Assembly (NCBI RefSeq): GCF_009806575.1 | Contig: NZ_CP047095.1 | Coordinates: forward strand, 1,344,001-1,408,000 | Direction of reading: 5' to 3' | DNA from: Rossellomorea marisflavi | GTDB lineage: Bacteria; Bacillota; Bacilli; Bacillales; Bacillaceae_B | DNA length: 64,000 bases | Shown here: positions 10,171 through 18,533 of the stretch, piece by piece | Position numbering within the stretch: the first letter of the stretch is position 1 | Layout: every line of letters starts with the position of its first letter | Translations under genes and position numbers: made by a program | The notes under the pieces: model-generated | Databases searched by the model: none | Told to the model about the DNA's origin: nothing | What the model saw: only the letters and a program-made list of their open reading frames with translations

Positions 10171-10878
10171 ATGAAAGAGTCCGATCTGTATCCACCTATA
10201 CGCGATCATTTCCACTCACTGGGTTACCGTGTCAACGGAGAGGTCAAGGATTGTGATGTAACGGCCATGAAAGGGGAAGAGCTGATCATCGTGGAGATGA
10301 AGCTTTCCCTTACGGTGGATCTTCTCGTACAGGCCGCCAAGAGGCTCAGACTGACAGATATGGTATACATAGCGGTCCCGAGGCCGAAACGGACGAGGTC
10401 CAAAAGGTGGAGGGATGCCTGTCACTTGGTGAGGAGGCTGGAGCTTGGGTTGATCACCGTGTCGCCCCATGCCAAGGGGGATAAACTAGAATTCGTGCAT
10501 CATCCGGCTCCCTTTGACCGGAAGGCAAGCCTTTCATATGGAAAGAAAAAGCGTGCGCAACTTGTGAGGGAAATCGAAGGAAGGAGCGCGGATTACAATG
10601 TGGGGGGAAGCAATAAGCTGAAGATCATGACGGCTTATAAAGAAAGCTGCATCCACATTGCCGTCCTGCTCGATCGCCATGGACCCCTTTCACCGAAATC
10701 CCTCAAAGAACTCGGGACAGGGGATAAAACCCCACTGATCCTTCAGAAAAATTACTATGGATGGTACGACAGGGTCAAGAGAGGTGTATATGAGCTCACG
10801 GATAAAGGGAAAAAGGAAATGCTCGACTACCCGGATCTCCTTGAAACGTATGGCACGGAAGAAGGGTCCCCGGATTGA
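10171..10878 (+). CDS. DUF2161 family PD-(D/E)XK phosphodiesterase-like protein
   Basis: A 235-residue soluble protein. Residues 25-50 contain a PD-(D/E)XK-like nuclease signature: an Asp in KDCDVTAMKG, then VEMK (the E-x-K pair) eight residues after a Gly-Glu-Glu turn. The C-terminal third resembles a winged-helix segment (HIAVLLDRHGPLSPKSLKEL, then GVYELTDKGKKEM). This matches the DUF2161 group annotated as putative phosphodiesterases; the substrate is unknown, and DNA or RNA is plausible. The longer frame from GTG at 10150 is rejected because AGGAGG sits six bases before ATG 10171. A terminator overlaps its stop. Confidence 0.8.
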   Translation: MKESDLYPPIRDHFHSLGYRVNGEVKDCDVTAMKGEELIIVEMKLSLTVDLLVQAAKRLRLTDMVYIAVPRPKRTRSKRWRDACHLVRRLELGLITVSPHAKGDKLEFVHHPAPFDRKASLSYGKKKRAQLVREIEGRSADYNVGGSNKLKIMTAYKESCIHIAVLLDRHGPLSPKSLKELGTGDKTPLILQKNYYGWYDRVKRGVYELTDKGKKEMLDYPDLLETYGTEEGSPD

Positions 10879-10895
10879 TGTCCGGGGTCCTTTTT
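10865..10895 (+). terminator. Terminator overlapping the end of the DUF2161 gene
   Basis: CCCCGGA / TCCGGGG stem with a TTGATG loop that includes the stop codon, then TTTTT. Confidence 0.75.
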
Positions 10896-10963
10896 GATTA
10901 TTTCTACCACGGCCTACCCTGACATATACATGTGATGAGACCGAGCAAAAGGGGGGTGGCACT

Positions 10964-12814
10964 GTGAAGAAACGGATGAGGTCCAAGTTGGACAGGATGG
11001 CAGAACAACTAGAACAGCGTCAAAATCCTGACGGAAGCTGGACGTTTTGTTTTGAAAACAGCCCCATGACCGATGCGTTCATGATCATTCTTCTCTGTAG
11101 CCTGGGTCGAAGGGAAGACCAGTGGGTGGATAAACTTGTGGAGCGTCTCTTCTGTCTGCAAACGAGAGAAGGGACGTGGAAACTGTTCAAGGATGAAGAG
11201 GAAGGTAATCTTTCCTCTACAATCGAAGCGTATGTCGCCCTGCGGATGAGCGGAATAAAAGAAAATGATGAGAGGATCACACGTGCTAAGCGTTTCATCC
11301 AGGATAACGGCGGTGTAGGAAAAGCTCACTCCCTTACCCGCTTCATGCTGGCGATACTCGGCGGAATGAAGTGGAAAAAGGTTCTTCCGGTCCCGATTGA
11401 GTTCGTCCTTATTCCTCCTTCCTCACCCGTGGGATTCTGGGACTTTTCAAGCTATGCCAGGGCCCATATGGCTCCGATCCTGTTATTGAAAAGCCGAGGG
11501 TACGCACACGGTCCGCAGGGAATCGCAGGGGAATTGAAGGCGATGAACCGGGAAGGGGAAGAGCGAATACCTGACGGGGAGAGGCACTTCCTGAATAAGA
11601 TCTCCGGTGCTCTTGGAAGCATGGGAGGACTGTCTTCATCCCTCAAGGAGCGTGCCGAACAGTTCACGCGGGACTATATGCTGGAAAGGATCGAGCCTGA
11701 CGGGACCTATATGAAATACTTCAGCTCAAGCTTCTTCATGATCTATGCACTCCTGTCCATCGGGTATCGCAAGGATGATCCGTTGATCGAGAAATGCGTT
11801 GAAGGATTGAAGGCGATGATCCTTAAGACGGAAAGGGGCTATCATCAACAGAATTCCCCATCCTCCATATGGGACACGGCGTTATTGTCCTATGCCCTTC
11901 AGTCGGCGGGGAGATCGGCTGCCGATGAATCCATTCGGAAATCCATACAATTTTTGCAGAAGCATCAGCAGTTCCGATATGGGGATTGGGGAATGGAGTC
12001 CCCGGTAGCCCCGGGGGGCTGGGGATTCACCGCGGGTAATACGATTCACCCTGATGTGGATGATACGTCTGCTGCTTTGAGGGCCCTGACATCAGCAGCA
12101 GCCGGCCGGCCTGACATGCGGGACTCCTGGCAGCGGGGAGTGGACTTTATGGTAGGGATGCAAAATTCCGATGGCGGATGGCCGGCTTTTGAACCGAACA
12201 AGACGAATGAGCTCCTCACGCTCTTTCCCATCAACGGGGCAGAAGCAGCGGCCATCGACCCCTCCACGCCCGATCTTACAGGAAGGGCGCTTGAGTTCCT
12301 AGGTAACTATGCGGGACTGAAGAGGAACCGCAGGGGAATCAAGAAAGGAATCAGTTGGCTGAAGAAAGCACAGGAGATCGATGGCTCCTGGTACGGGAGA
12401 TGGGGAGTCTGCTATATATATGGGACCTGGGCGGCGGTGACAGGCATGAGGGCCGTCGGTGTGCCGGGGGATGACCGTCATCTTGTCCTTGCCAAACAGT
12501 GGCTTGAAAAAATCCAGCGCCGTGACGGCGGATGGGGGGAATCATGTCTCAGCGACCAAGTGAAGCATTATATCCCCCTTTATAAAGCAACCATTTCCCA
12601 GACGGCGTGGGCACTGGACGCCCTCATCTCATTGGAGGAAGGACCGACACCTGCCATTGATACAGGCATGCAGACCCTGCTTGAACTGTTGGAGGAAAAG
12701 GATGATTACCCTACCGGTGCGGGCTTACCGGGAAATCTTTATATCCATTATCACAGCTACCAGTGGATCTGGCCCATGGTAACCATCAGCCGCTACCTGA
12801 CAAAGTATGGATAA
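10964..12814 (+). CDS. sqhC: Squalene-hopene cyclase
   Basis: A 616-residue terpenoid cyclase converting squalene or other linear C30-C35 polyprenes to hopene or sporulene-type products at the cytoplasmic membrane. The acid catalyst motif DVDDT is seen near residue 365, and several QW repeats (for example QNSDGGWPAF, QEIDGSWYGRW, QRRDGGWGES) spread over the second half, the alpha/alpha barrel signature. Length is typical (about 620-630). It starts at GTG 10964, eight bases after GGGGGG. It is followed by nat with a 69-base gap and no clear terminator, so co-transcription is possible. In Bacillus such enzymes make polyisoprenoids linked to membrane rigidity, oxidative stress resistance and microdomains; note the flotillin gene 4 kb away. 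Confidence 0.95.
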   Translation: MKKRMRSKLDRMAEQLEQRQNPDGSWTFCFENSPMTDAFMIILLCSLGRREDQWVDKLVERLFCLQTREGTWKLFKDEEEGNLSSTIEAYVALRMSGIKENDERITRAKRFIQDNGGVGKAHSLTRFMLAILGGMKWKKVLPVPIEFVLIPPSSPVGFWDFSSYARAHMAPILLLKSRGYAHGPQGIAGELKAMNREGEERIPDGERHFLNKISGALGSMGGLSSSLKERAEQFTRDYMLERIEPDGTYMKYFSSSFFMIYALLSIGYRKDDPLIEKCVEGLKAMILKTERGYHQQNSPSSIWDTALLSYALQSAGRSAADESIRKSIQFLQKHQQFRYGDWGMESPVAPGGWGFTAGNTIHPDVDDTSAALRALTSAAAGRPDMRDSWQRGVDFMVGMQNSDGGWPAFEPNKTNELLTLFPINGAEAAAIDPSTPDLTGRALEFLGNYAGLKRNRRGIKKGISWLKKAQEIDGSWYGRWGVCYIYGTWAAVTGMRAVGVPGDDRHLVLAKQWLEKIQRRDGGWGESCLSDQVKHYIPLYKATISQTAWALDALISLEEGPTPAIDTGMQTLLELLEEKDDYPTGAGLPGNLYIHYHSYQWIWPMVTISRYLTKYG

Positions 12815-12840
12815 GCATATGTACTGCTAAATGAATGGAA

Positions 12841-12874
12841 TCCTGCCATACTAATAGGAACGAATATGGCAGGA
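12841..12874 (+). other. Inverted repeat covering the nat ribosome-binding site
   Basis: TCCTGCCATA (12841-12850) and TATGGCAGGA (12865-12874) are perfect ten-base complements with a 14-base loop. The right arm includes four bases of the AGGAGG used by nat, so the folded mRNA would hide the ribosome-binding site. It could be translational control or a thermosensor-like element; untested. Confidence 0.45.
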
Positions 12875-12883
12875 GGAAAGAAC

Positions 12884-13660
12884 ATGAAGAATTTACAGCA
12901 AGACGTAAATCGTAGAATCGGTATGGAAGAGCGTTGGTCACCCGCTTTTGCAGATATGCCAGTCCTTCTAGAGGCATTTGCCAAGGCGGTTCCCTTTGAG
13001 AATATGGCCATCATAGAAGGTCGGCTCACACCATTCTCGGAACAAACCTTGAAGGAGAAGATCCTGGTGCGAGGTGAGGGCGGACTGTGCTACGACTTGA
13101 ACGGTCTGTTATACCTCTATCTCGAGGAGGCGGACTTCAGTGTCACGCTTGTAAGGGGAGTCGTCTATCATCAGGGGAAAGGGGATTTCCATGATATCGG
13201 ACGGACCCATGTCCTGATCCTTCTTGAGCATGGAGGAGAAAGCTGGGTAGTGGACGGCGGGTTCGGAGGGAATATCCCGCTGAAACCGGTCCCCCTCACG
13301 GGTGAAGTCGTAACGTCTGCAAATGGAGGATTCAGGGTGGCAAAAGAACACACGCCCCATGGTGATTATATCCTCCAAATGAAGCTGTCGCACAAATCCG
13401 ACGAGTGGCAGAACGGGTATGCATTCGACACAACAAGACCCGTAACCGATCTGCGTGAACTGGCAGAAGTTCAAAAGACAGTGTCTGTTCATCCGGAATC
13501 ACCCTTCAACCGGTCACCGCTCCTAACAAAGCGGACAGAATCGGGCAGCATCACCCTTACAGAGGGGTCGTTGACGGAATGGAAGGACGGGAACATGGAA
13601 AAGAGGGACGTGGATGAGGGGTCCTTCAAGTATTACCGAAAGAAATGGTTCAATGGATGA
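12884..13660 (+). CDS. nat: Arylamine N-acetyltransferase
   Basis: A 258-residue NAT-family enzyme moving acetyl from acetyl-CoA to arylamines or hydrazines. The catalytic triad is visible: Cys69 in GGLCYDLN, His109 in RTHVLIL and Asp124 in WVVDGGFG, positions almost identical to those of characterised NATs (Cys69, His107, Asp122). Starting at ATG 12884 is favoured because AGGAGG lies seven bases upstream; an earlier in-frame ATG at 12866 overlaps that site. It follows sqhC. The natural substrate in Bacillus is unknown; detoxification is the usual guess. Confidence 0.93.
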   Translation: MKNLQQDVNRRIGMEERWSPAFADMPVLLEAFAKAVPFENMAIIEGRLTPFSEQTLKEKILVRGEGGLCYDLNGLLYLYLEEADFSVTLVRGVVYHQGKGDFHDIGRTHVLILLEHGGESWVVDGGFGGNIPLKPVPLTGEVVTSANGGFRVAKEHTPHGDYILQMKLSHKSDEWQNGYAFDTTRPVTDLRELAEVQKTVSVHPESPFNRSPLLTKRTESGSITLTEGSLTEWKDGNMEKRDVDEGSFKYYRKKWFNG

Positions 13661-13711
13661 TCCCCCGTCACTTCCATGTGTGATAGACTGGGAGCAAGGA
13701 GGTCATTTATC

Positions 13712-13987
13712 ATGTTCGACATACTGCTGGCGATCTTCTTCATCCCGATTTTCTTCTGGACAATCAGGGTCGTCATAAGGAAAAGGAAGGCGTATGGCAT
13801 GACCGGGATCAAATCGGCCCTTACCCCGATCTGTTTTTTATCCGTCGGGGTCTTGAATATCCTTGCCCTGCTGTTTGATTTCATCGGTCTGATCAGTTGG
13901 GGTCTGTCTGTTGCCTTCCTCCTCATCGGTGCCTATTTCACTAAGTATCAGATGCCGGAAGAGGACGGGGCCGAAGGCCATTATTGA
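13712..13987 (+). CDS. Small membrane protein, unknown
   Basis: A 91-residue protein with three hydrophobic segments: about residues 2-18 (FDILLAIFFIPIFFWTI), 34-52 and 58-76. A basic loop (RKRKAYG) follows the first and an acidic tail follows the last. I do not recognise the family. The start is ATG 13712, nine bases after AAGGAGG. It ends into a terminator shared with the convergent lipoprotein gene. Confidence 0.7.
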   Translation: MFDILLAIFFIPIFFWTIRVVIRKRKAYGMTGIKSALTPICFLSVGVLNILALLFDFIGLISWGLSVAFLLIGAYFTKYQMPEEDGAEGHY

Positions 13988-13996
13988 AGACGAATC

Positions 13997-14023
13997 AAAA
14001 AAGAGCCCCTTGGGCTCTTTTTT
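13997..14023. terminator. Bidirectional terminator between convergent genes
   Basis: AAAAGAGCCC / GGGCTCTTTT stem with a three-base loop, with A-run and T-run on either side, so it can serve both the membrane protein (+) and the lipoprotein (-). Confidence 0.85.
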
Positions 14024-14618
14024 AGTTGGCGGGAGGTTGCATATCGGACGTGAAATGATTTCCGTACCATTCTTCCTCTTCTGAAATGATAGCAGAGAAC
14101 AGCAATCCACTGCTTTCCTCTCCGTTGGAATAGACGGGAACCGATCCATCTGCCATTGCCTCTTCCACATCCGTCTGGACTTCTTCAGGCTGGTTGTCCG
14201 GTATGAGCATGAGATCAACACGATAGCTGCTCTCATTATCGGGTCTTCTCAGCACTGTAAGCTCCATCTCCCCATTGTCACCGATGACGGCTTCTGAGGT
14301 CAGGACCGGTTTGGGATCCGGTTCCACCTGACCCGCTTCAATCTGCTCGAATGCATCTTCCTTCGCATACGGCTTCATCTCTACATTCAGGACGGTTCCC
14401 GGCGGAAGAGAGGTTTGAGCCCTCAAGATCACCTTGGGGTTATCCACCTGCATGGTGGCCGCAATCAACTCGGAACGCTCGGGAACCTGAGTGTCTTCCG
14501 GTGCAGCCGCCATTCCATTCCCTGCGGACGCTTCTTGCTCTGTTGGGGTAAATGAAACCCTGCAGCCTGAAAGGAGCATCGCGGCCGTGGCAGCTAAAAT
14601 CAACGTTACGTATTTCAT
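14022..14618 (-). CDS. Putative lipoprotein, unknown
   Basis: A 198-residue protein with a clear lipoprotein signal: MKYVTLILAATAAML then the lipobox LLSGC, so Cys would be acylated and anchor the protein to the outer face of the membrane. The mature part is acidic and Ser/Thr/Pro-rich at its start, with beta-rich sequence after (VILRAQTSLPPGTVLNVEM, MELTVLRRPDNESSYRVDLML). No enzyme motif is seen. ATG 14618 has AAGGG eight bases upstream; the longer GTG start is less likely. It is divergent from the ABC permease pair. Confidence 0.75.
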   Translation of the reverse strand: MKYVTLILAATAAMLLSGCRVSFTPTEQEASAGNGMAAAPEDTQVPERSELIAATMQVDNPKVILRAQTSLPPGTVLNVEMKPYAKEDAFEQIEAGQVEPDPKPVLTSEAVIGDNGEMELTVLRRPDNESSYRVDLMLIPDNQPEEVQTDVEEAMADGSVPVYSNGEESSGLLFSAIISEEEEWYGNHFTSDMQPPAN

Positions 14619-14731
14619 ATGTGTCACCCTTATTCGTATATTCAGAATAATATTTACAATTCCATTTCAGTATTGTAACATTGTTTTTAGTTTGATTCTA
14701 CATAAATATGGAAACGAAAAGGGGAGAAGAG

Positions 14732-15610
14732 ATGAAGAGAGTACTATATACTCCTCTACACTTTATTTTAGTTATCATCGGTTTATTTTTATTGAGCGGT
14801 CTGGGAGCACTGTTATCCTATGACACCGAGCTTGTCATCAATTTCGGAGACTACGGTGTAAGATTGAAGGAGATTTTCAATCAGATCCTCCACCCTTCCC
14901 AGATCGCCATGCCTTGGGGAGAGGGCAATAAGGTTTATCCCATCACGACCGTATTCGGGAAAACATACGGATATTCCGTTTCCATCCTGATTGCCGCGTT
15001 TTTCGTGGCCGTGGCGTTTGCCATCGTCATCAGCTATTCCATCATGATGCTGCCGGGCAGGGGCTATCGTTTCACCATGAAAATCGTGAATGCCGTTGAT
15101 GCCCTTCCCGATGTATTCATCGTCGTCGGTTTCCAGCTTTTCATCATCTGGTTATTCAAGCAGACGGGTCTCCTGGTCTTTGAGATTTACGCATTCGGAG
15201 AGGAGAAGATCTACTTCCTTCCGATTCTCTGTCTGTCGCTCCTCCCTGTCGTCTTCCTGGTGAAGCAATTCATCTTTCAACTGAAGGAAGAAGAAAACAA
15301 GCCGTACGTCGAATTTTCGTTTGCCAAGGGGTTCAGGAAGTCTTATACGGTATGGAGGCATATTTTCAGGAATGTATGGATTCACTTCTTCCTTCATTTG
15401 AAGCCGATCTTCCTATTGATGCTGTCGAATCTGTTGATTATTGAGATCTTATTCAACATCAACGGATTCATGATGACACTCTCAACCGCTGCAATCGCCG
15501 TACCTGCAGGCTTTTTTATCGGGCTGCTTCTGATATTCATACCGTTCTTCATTGTATTCCAACTCGGTTCATGGATCTTGAGCCGTTGGCTCGGGGGTGA
15601 ACACGCATGA
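14732..15610 (+). CDS. ABC transporter permease, peptide type (OppB/DppB-like), orphan
   Basis: A 292-residue integral membrane protein with about six hydrophobic segments and a BPD-type cytoplasmic loop (KPYVEFSFAKGFRKSYTVWRHIFRN) that would contact an ATPase. It lacks the extended conserved motifs of classic OppB and looks divergent. Start ATG 14732 follows GGGGAGA. It overlaps the next permease by four bases (ATGA), so the two form a heterodimer-type pair. There is no ATPase or binding protein gene in the operon, so its substrate and energising partner must be encoded elsewhere. Confidence 0.7.
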   Translation: MKRVLYTPLHFILVIIGLFLLSGLGALLSYDTELVINFGDYGVRLKEIFNQILHPSQIAMPWGEGNKVYPITTVFGKTYGYSVSILIAAFFVAVAFAIVISYSIMMLPGRGYRFTMKIVNAVDALPDVFIVVGFQLFIIWLFKQTGLLVFEIYAFGEEKIYFLPILCLSLLPVVFLVKQFIFQLKEEENKPYVEFSFAKGFRKSYTVWRHIFRNVWIHFFLHLKPIFLLMLSNLLIIEILFNINGFMMTLSTAAIAVPAGFFIGLLLIFIPFFIVFQLGSWILSRWLGGEHA

Positions 15611-16617
15611 AGCCTTGGATGTTGAAACGACTCGCACTGCCCGTATTGTTCCTGACTGGACTCGTGCTGGCAAGCTTTTTACTTCCTTATATGAATCCGG
15701 ACTTTGATGAAAAGACTAAGTACTTGCAGAACGATGAGGGCAGGGTGATTGCAGCTCCTCCTTACTCGATCAGTGAGATGCCTCCGTTCGGAGGGGACGT
15801 GCTTGGGAGGAATCTATTTTATCTATTAGTGGCAGGAGCGAAGTATACCCTGTTGGCTGCTGTAGCCATTGCGCTTCTGAGAATGGTCTTCGGCTTCCTT
15901 TTTGCGTGCATATATGCCTTCCTTCCGTCCTTGATCAATCGGATCCTGAAGGGTGTGACCGAAGCGTTTCAGTATATTCCTCTCGTGATCATCGTCTTCA
16001 TCCTCCTGATTCCCCTAGAAATCGCCTTCTCTGGGGAGGTCTTGTCATCAAGTAAATACTTTGCCATCCAGATTGCCGTCATCGCCCTGGTGACGATTCC
16101 TTCTCTTGGAATCTATCTCGGGGAAGAAATGAAGTTGTTCTTGAAGAATGACTTTATCGATGCATCAAAAACCATGGGGGCTAATCGCTTCCATCTGCTG
16201 CGACGTCATCTGTTCCCGCAGTTCATGAGGCATTCTGTGGTGCTATTCTCAGAACAGATTGCAGCAGCCCTGGCGTTGATCATCCAGCTCGGTGTCATGC
16301 TCATGTGTCTCGGAGGATTGAAGATAGCGGACGTCGGAGTCATGACCCAGGACCTCGTTTATTTTTCCGAGACGAATGAGTGGGGGGCGACGATCGCCAT
16401 CAATATCAAGGAAGTCTTCAACAGGGTCCATATCGTGCTCACTCCACTTCTGTTCTTCGCCGTCAGCATCCTGTGTGTCAATTCCATCAGTACAACCTTG
16501 AAGAGGGGTCTGGTGGACGGGCTTGTTCCTTCCATGAAGAAAAAAAGAGTACGAGATCAAAAGGCAGAGAGAGTAGAAATCACAAGTGAATCCTTTACAA
16601 TGGATAGTGGAAAATAA
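15607..16617 (+). CDS. ABC transporter permease, OppC/DppC-like, orphan
   Basis: A 336-residue membrane protein. It has an N-terminal anchor, a long extracytoplasmic loop containing PPFGGDVLGRNLFYLL (the G-D-x-x-G-R-N/D pattern typical of OppC N-termini), then four to five membrane segments and the EAA-type loop DFIDASKTMGANRFHLLRRH (about residues 193-212). The basic C-terminal tail is cytoplasmic. Its start overlaps the stop of the preceding permease. The EAA loop is intact, so an ATPase contact is expected even though no ATPase gene is adjacent. Confidence 0.75.
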   Translation: MKPWMLKRLALPVLFLTGLVLASFLLPYMNPDFDEKTKYLQNDEGRVIAAPPYSISEMPPFGGDVLGRNLFYLLVAGAKYTLLAAVAIALLRMVFGFLFACIYAFLPSLINRILKGVTEAFQYIPLVIIVFILLIPLEIAFSGEVLSSSKYFAIQIAVIALVTIPSLGIYLGEEMKLFLKNDFIDASKTMGANRFHLLRRHLFPQFMRHSVVLFSEQIAAALALIIQLGVMLMCLGGLKIADVGVMTQDLVYFSETNEWGATIAINIKEVFNRVHIVLTPLLFFAVSILCVNSISTTLKRGLVDGLVPSMKKKRVRDQKAERVEITSESFTMDSGK

Positions 16618-16634
16618 TTCATTTCGTCAAATCT

Positions 16635-16661
16635 TGAAACTTTTTGGCAGGTCCTTCCGTA
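16635..16661 (+). promoter_or_regulatory. Sigma-W type promoter upstream of flotillin
   Basis: TGAAAC (16635-16640) and CGTA (16658-16661) separated by 17 bases, closely matching the ECF sigma-W pattern TGAAAC-N16/17-CGTA. In B. subtilis the yuaFGI flotillin operon belongs to the sigma-W regulon, which supports the call. Confidence 0.7.
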
Positions 16662-16721
16662 GATAGTGGTGTAGGAATATTCCAATCTATTTATCAACCA
16701 TCAACAGAAAGGGGTTTTATC

Positions 16722-18230
16722 ATGGCAGGATTAACATTGGCAGGGGTGTTCGTCATTCTCATCCCTCTATTGGTCATCGCCGCAATCGCAGGGGTCGGCT
16801 ATTATTTCTGGATCCGTTTCCGCTATCGTACGGCGAAGTCGAATCAGGCACTTATCATCACTGGACCGAGATTGGGTGATCCGGAGAAAGAAACGAATAT
16901 ATTCACCGATAGTGAAGGACGATCGATGAAAATCATCAGAGGTGGAGGATACAGGCTGCGTCGATTCCAGACGTCCACTCCGGTAAACCTTACGTCATTC
17001 CAGCTCAAACTATCGACGCCGCGTGTGTATACGAACGGAGGCGTCCCGATCGTGGCAGATGCCGTGGCCATGGTGAAGGTGGCCGATTCACTGAACGGAA
17101 TCGCCAACTACGCCGAGCAGTTCCTCGGAAAAGATCAAAAGGAAATCGAAGATGAGATCATTGAAGTATTGGGAAGCAATCTGCGTGCCATCCTATCAAA
17201 AATGACGGTTGAAGACATTAACAGCAACCGTGAGAAATTCAATGCCGATGTGCAGGAAATCGCACAGCAACAGCTTGATCTCATGGGCTTCAAAATCACA
17301 TCTCTCGGGTTGACAGACATCCGCGATGCGGATGAGGAAAATGGATACTTAAAAAATCTGGGTCGTCCAAGGATTGCCGAAGTGCGCAAGCTGGCTGAAA
17401 TCGCCGAGGCCAACACGGAACGTGAAACACGGATTCACCGTGCCCAGACCGATCAAGAGGCAAAAGAGGAAGAATACAAACGCCAGATCACGATTGCAGA
17501 ATCCAAGAAGGAAAAGGACATCAAGGATGCCTCCTTCAAGGAAGAAACAGAACGTGCACGGGCGAAATCAGAGCAGTCCTATGAACTGGAAAGAGCAAAA
17601 CTTGCCAAGGAAGTAAAAGAAGAAGAATTGACTCTTCAATTCCTCGAAAGGGAACGTGCCGTCAAGCTCGAGGCCGAAGAATCCAAAGTGAGAAAAACCA
17701 AAGCCGATGCCGAGTACTATGAAACGACCCGTAAAGCGGAAGCCGAAGCACGCAAAGCTGAAATCGACGGGGAAGCAAAAGCGAAGATCCGCAGGGAAGA
17801 AGGATCCGCAGAAGCAGATGTCATCAGGGAGCGCGGTAAGGCCGAAGCGGAATCACGTAAGCTATTGGCAGAAGCGATGGAGAAACACGGAGATGTCATC
17901 ATCACCGAGAAACTCATCGAGATGCTACCGGTCTTCGCCGAGAAGATTGCACAGCCGCTTAATAATATCGACTCTGTGAAGATCATTGACTCAGGCAACG
18001 GCCAGGGTGTCCCGTCTTTCGGGAAAAGCATCACCCGCACCATGCTTGACATGCAGGAGCCGTTGAAGGAAATGACGGGGATCGACGTGGGAGACCTCTT
18101 GAAATCCTACGCCAATCGTACACAGAAAATCGAAGTCAACCAGCCGGTCGCGTCCCAGCCGAATCACGCGGAAGCAGCGGCTGCGAAAGAAAGCGACGAA
18201 ACGGAAGAGAGTCAAGAACCGAAAGAATAA
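16722..18230 (+). CDS. floT: Flotillin-like membrane microdomain scaffold
   Basis: A 502-residue SPFH/flotillin protein (YuaG of B. subtilis is 509). An N-terminal membrane segment (about residues 4-28) is followed by the SPFH/PHB domain (about 30-200, with VADAVAMVKVADS and EDINSNREKFNADVQEIAQQQL). A long Glu/Ala/Lys-rich coiled coil follows (about 225-400), then a C-terminal oligomerisation region with IDSVKIIDSGNGQG. ATG 16722 follows AAAGGGG with a suitable spacer; the upstream extension is rejected. It organises lipid microdomains. The NfeD-type partner gene (yuaF) that normally precedes it is absent here; only an unrelated permease lies upstream. Confidence 0.93.
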   Translation: MAGLTLAGVFVILIPLLVIAAIAGVGYYFWIRFRYRTAKSNQALIITGPRLGDPEKETNIFTDSEGRSMKIIRGGGYRLRRFQTSTPVNLTSFQLKLSTPRVYTNGGVPIVADAVAMVKVADSLNGIANYAEQFLGKDQKEIEDEIIEVLGSNLRAILSKMTVEDINSNREKFNADVQEIAQQQLDLMGFKITSLGLTDIRDADEENGYLKNLGRPRIAEVRKLAEIAEANTERETRIHRAQTDQEAKEEEYKRQITIAESKKEKDIKDASFKEETERARAKSEQSYELERAKLAKEVKEEELTLQFLERERAVKLEAEESKVRKTKADAEYYETTRKAEAEARKAEIDGEAKAKIRREEGSAEADVIRERGKAEAESRKLLAEAMEKHGDVIITEKLIEMLPVFAEKIAQPLNNIDSVKIIDSGNGQGVPSFGKSITRTMLDMQEPLKEMTGIDVGDLLKSYANRTQKIEVNQPVASQPNHAEAAAAKESDETEESQEPKE

Positions 18231-18248
18231 TCTCATACAACCCTTGTC

Positions 18249-18312
18249 CACAAAAAAATCCGAACGATCATTCGATAGTCTCCAAGATATCGAATGCGTT
18301 CGGATTTTTTGT
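18249..18312 (+). terminator. Terminator after floT
   Basis: Long, nearly perfect stem: AAAAAAATCCGAACG pairs with CGTTCGGATTTTTT, with an inner CATTCGATA/TATCGAATG extension, ending in a T-run. Confidence 0.88.
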
Positions 18313-18381
18313 GTCGGATGGCTTCAAGTTAGTGGTCGAAAAGCTTGAAGGATCGTGCAGATGTTCTTGCCATTACTGAGT

Positions 18382-18510
18382 GGATTGGAGCGGAAGGCGC
18401 TTGACTCCTGCGGAAATGGAGGAATGATCGAGACCCCGGAGGCGCTCTTCAGCCGAGGAGGCTCGACTTCCTCCCCGCGGAAAGCAAGTACCTGCAGCGG
18501 AAAGGAACGG
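18382..18510. repeat. Bacillaceae-type intergenic repeat, long imperfect palindrome
   Basis: Left end GCGGAAGGCGCTTGACTCC and right end CCGCGGAAAGCAAGTACC are imperfect reverse complements. The middle contains CGAGACCCC and GAGGAGGCTCGA. This resembles a repeat I have seen in many Bacillaceae intergenic regions (GC-rich, ending in AGCGGAAAG), from memory only. It is unrelated in sequence to the 127-bp repeats at 57 and 62.6 kb. It lies between the convergent floT and adeC genes; nothing else is seen from 18313 to 18533. Confidence 0.55.
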
Positions 18511-18533
18511 ACGGCTTCAGAACATCCTCACGT

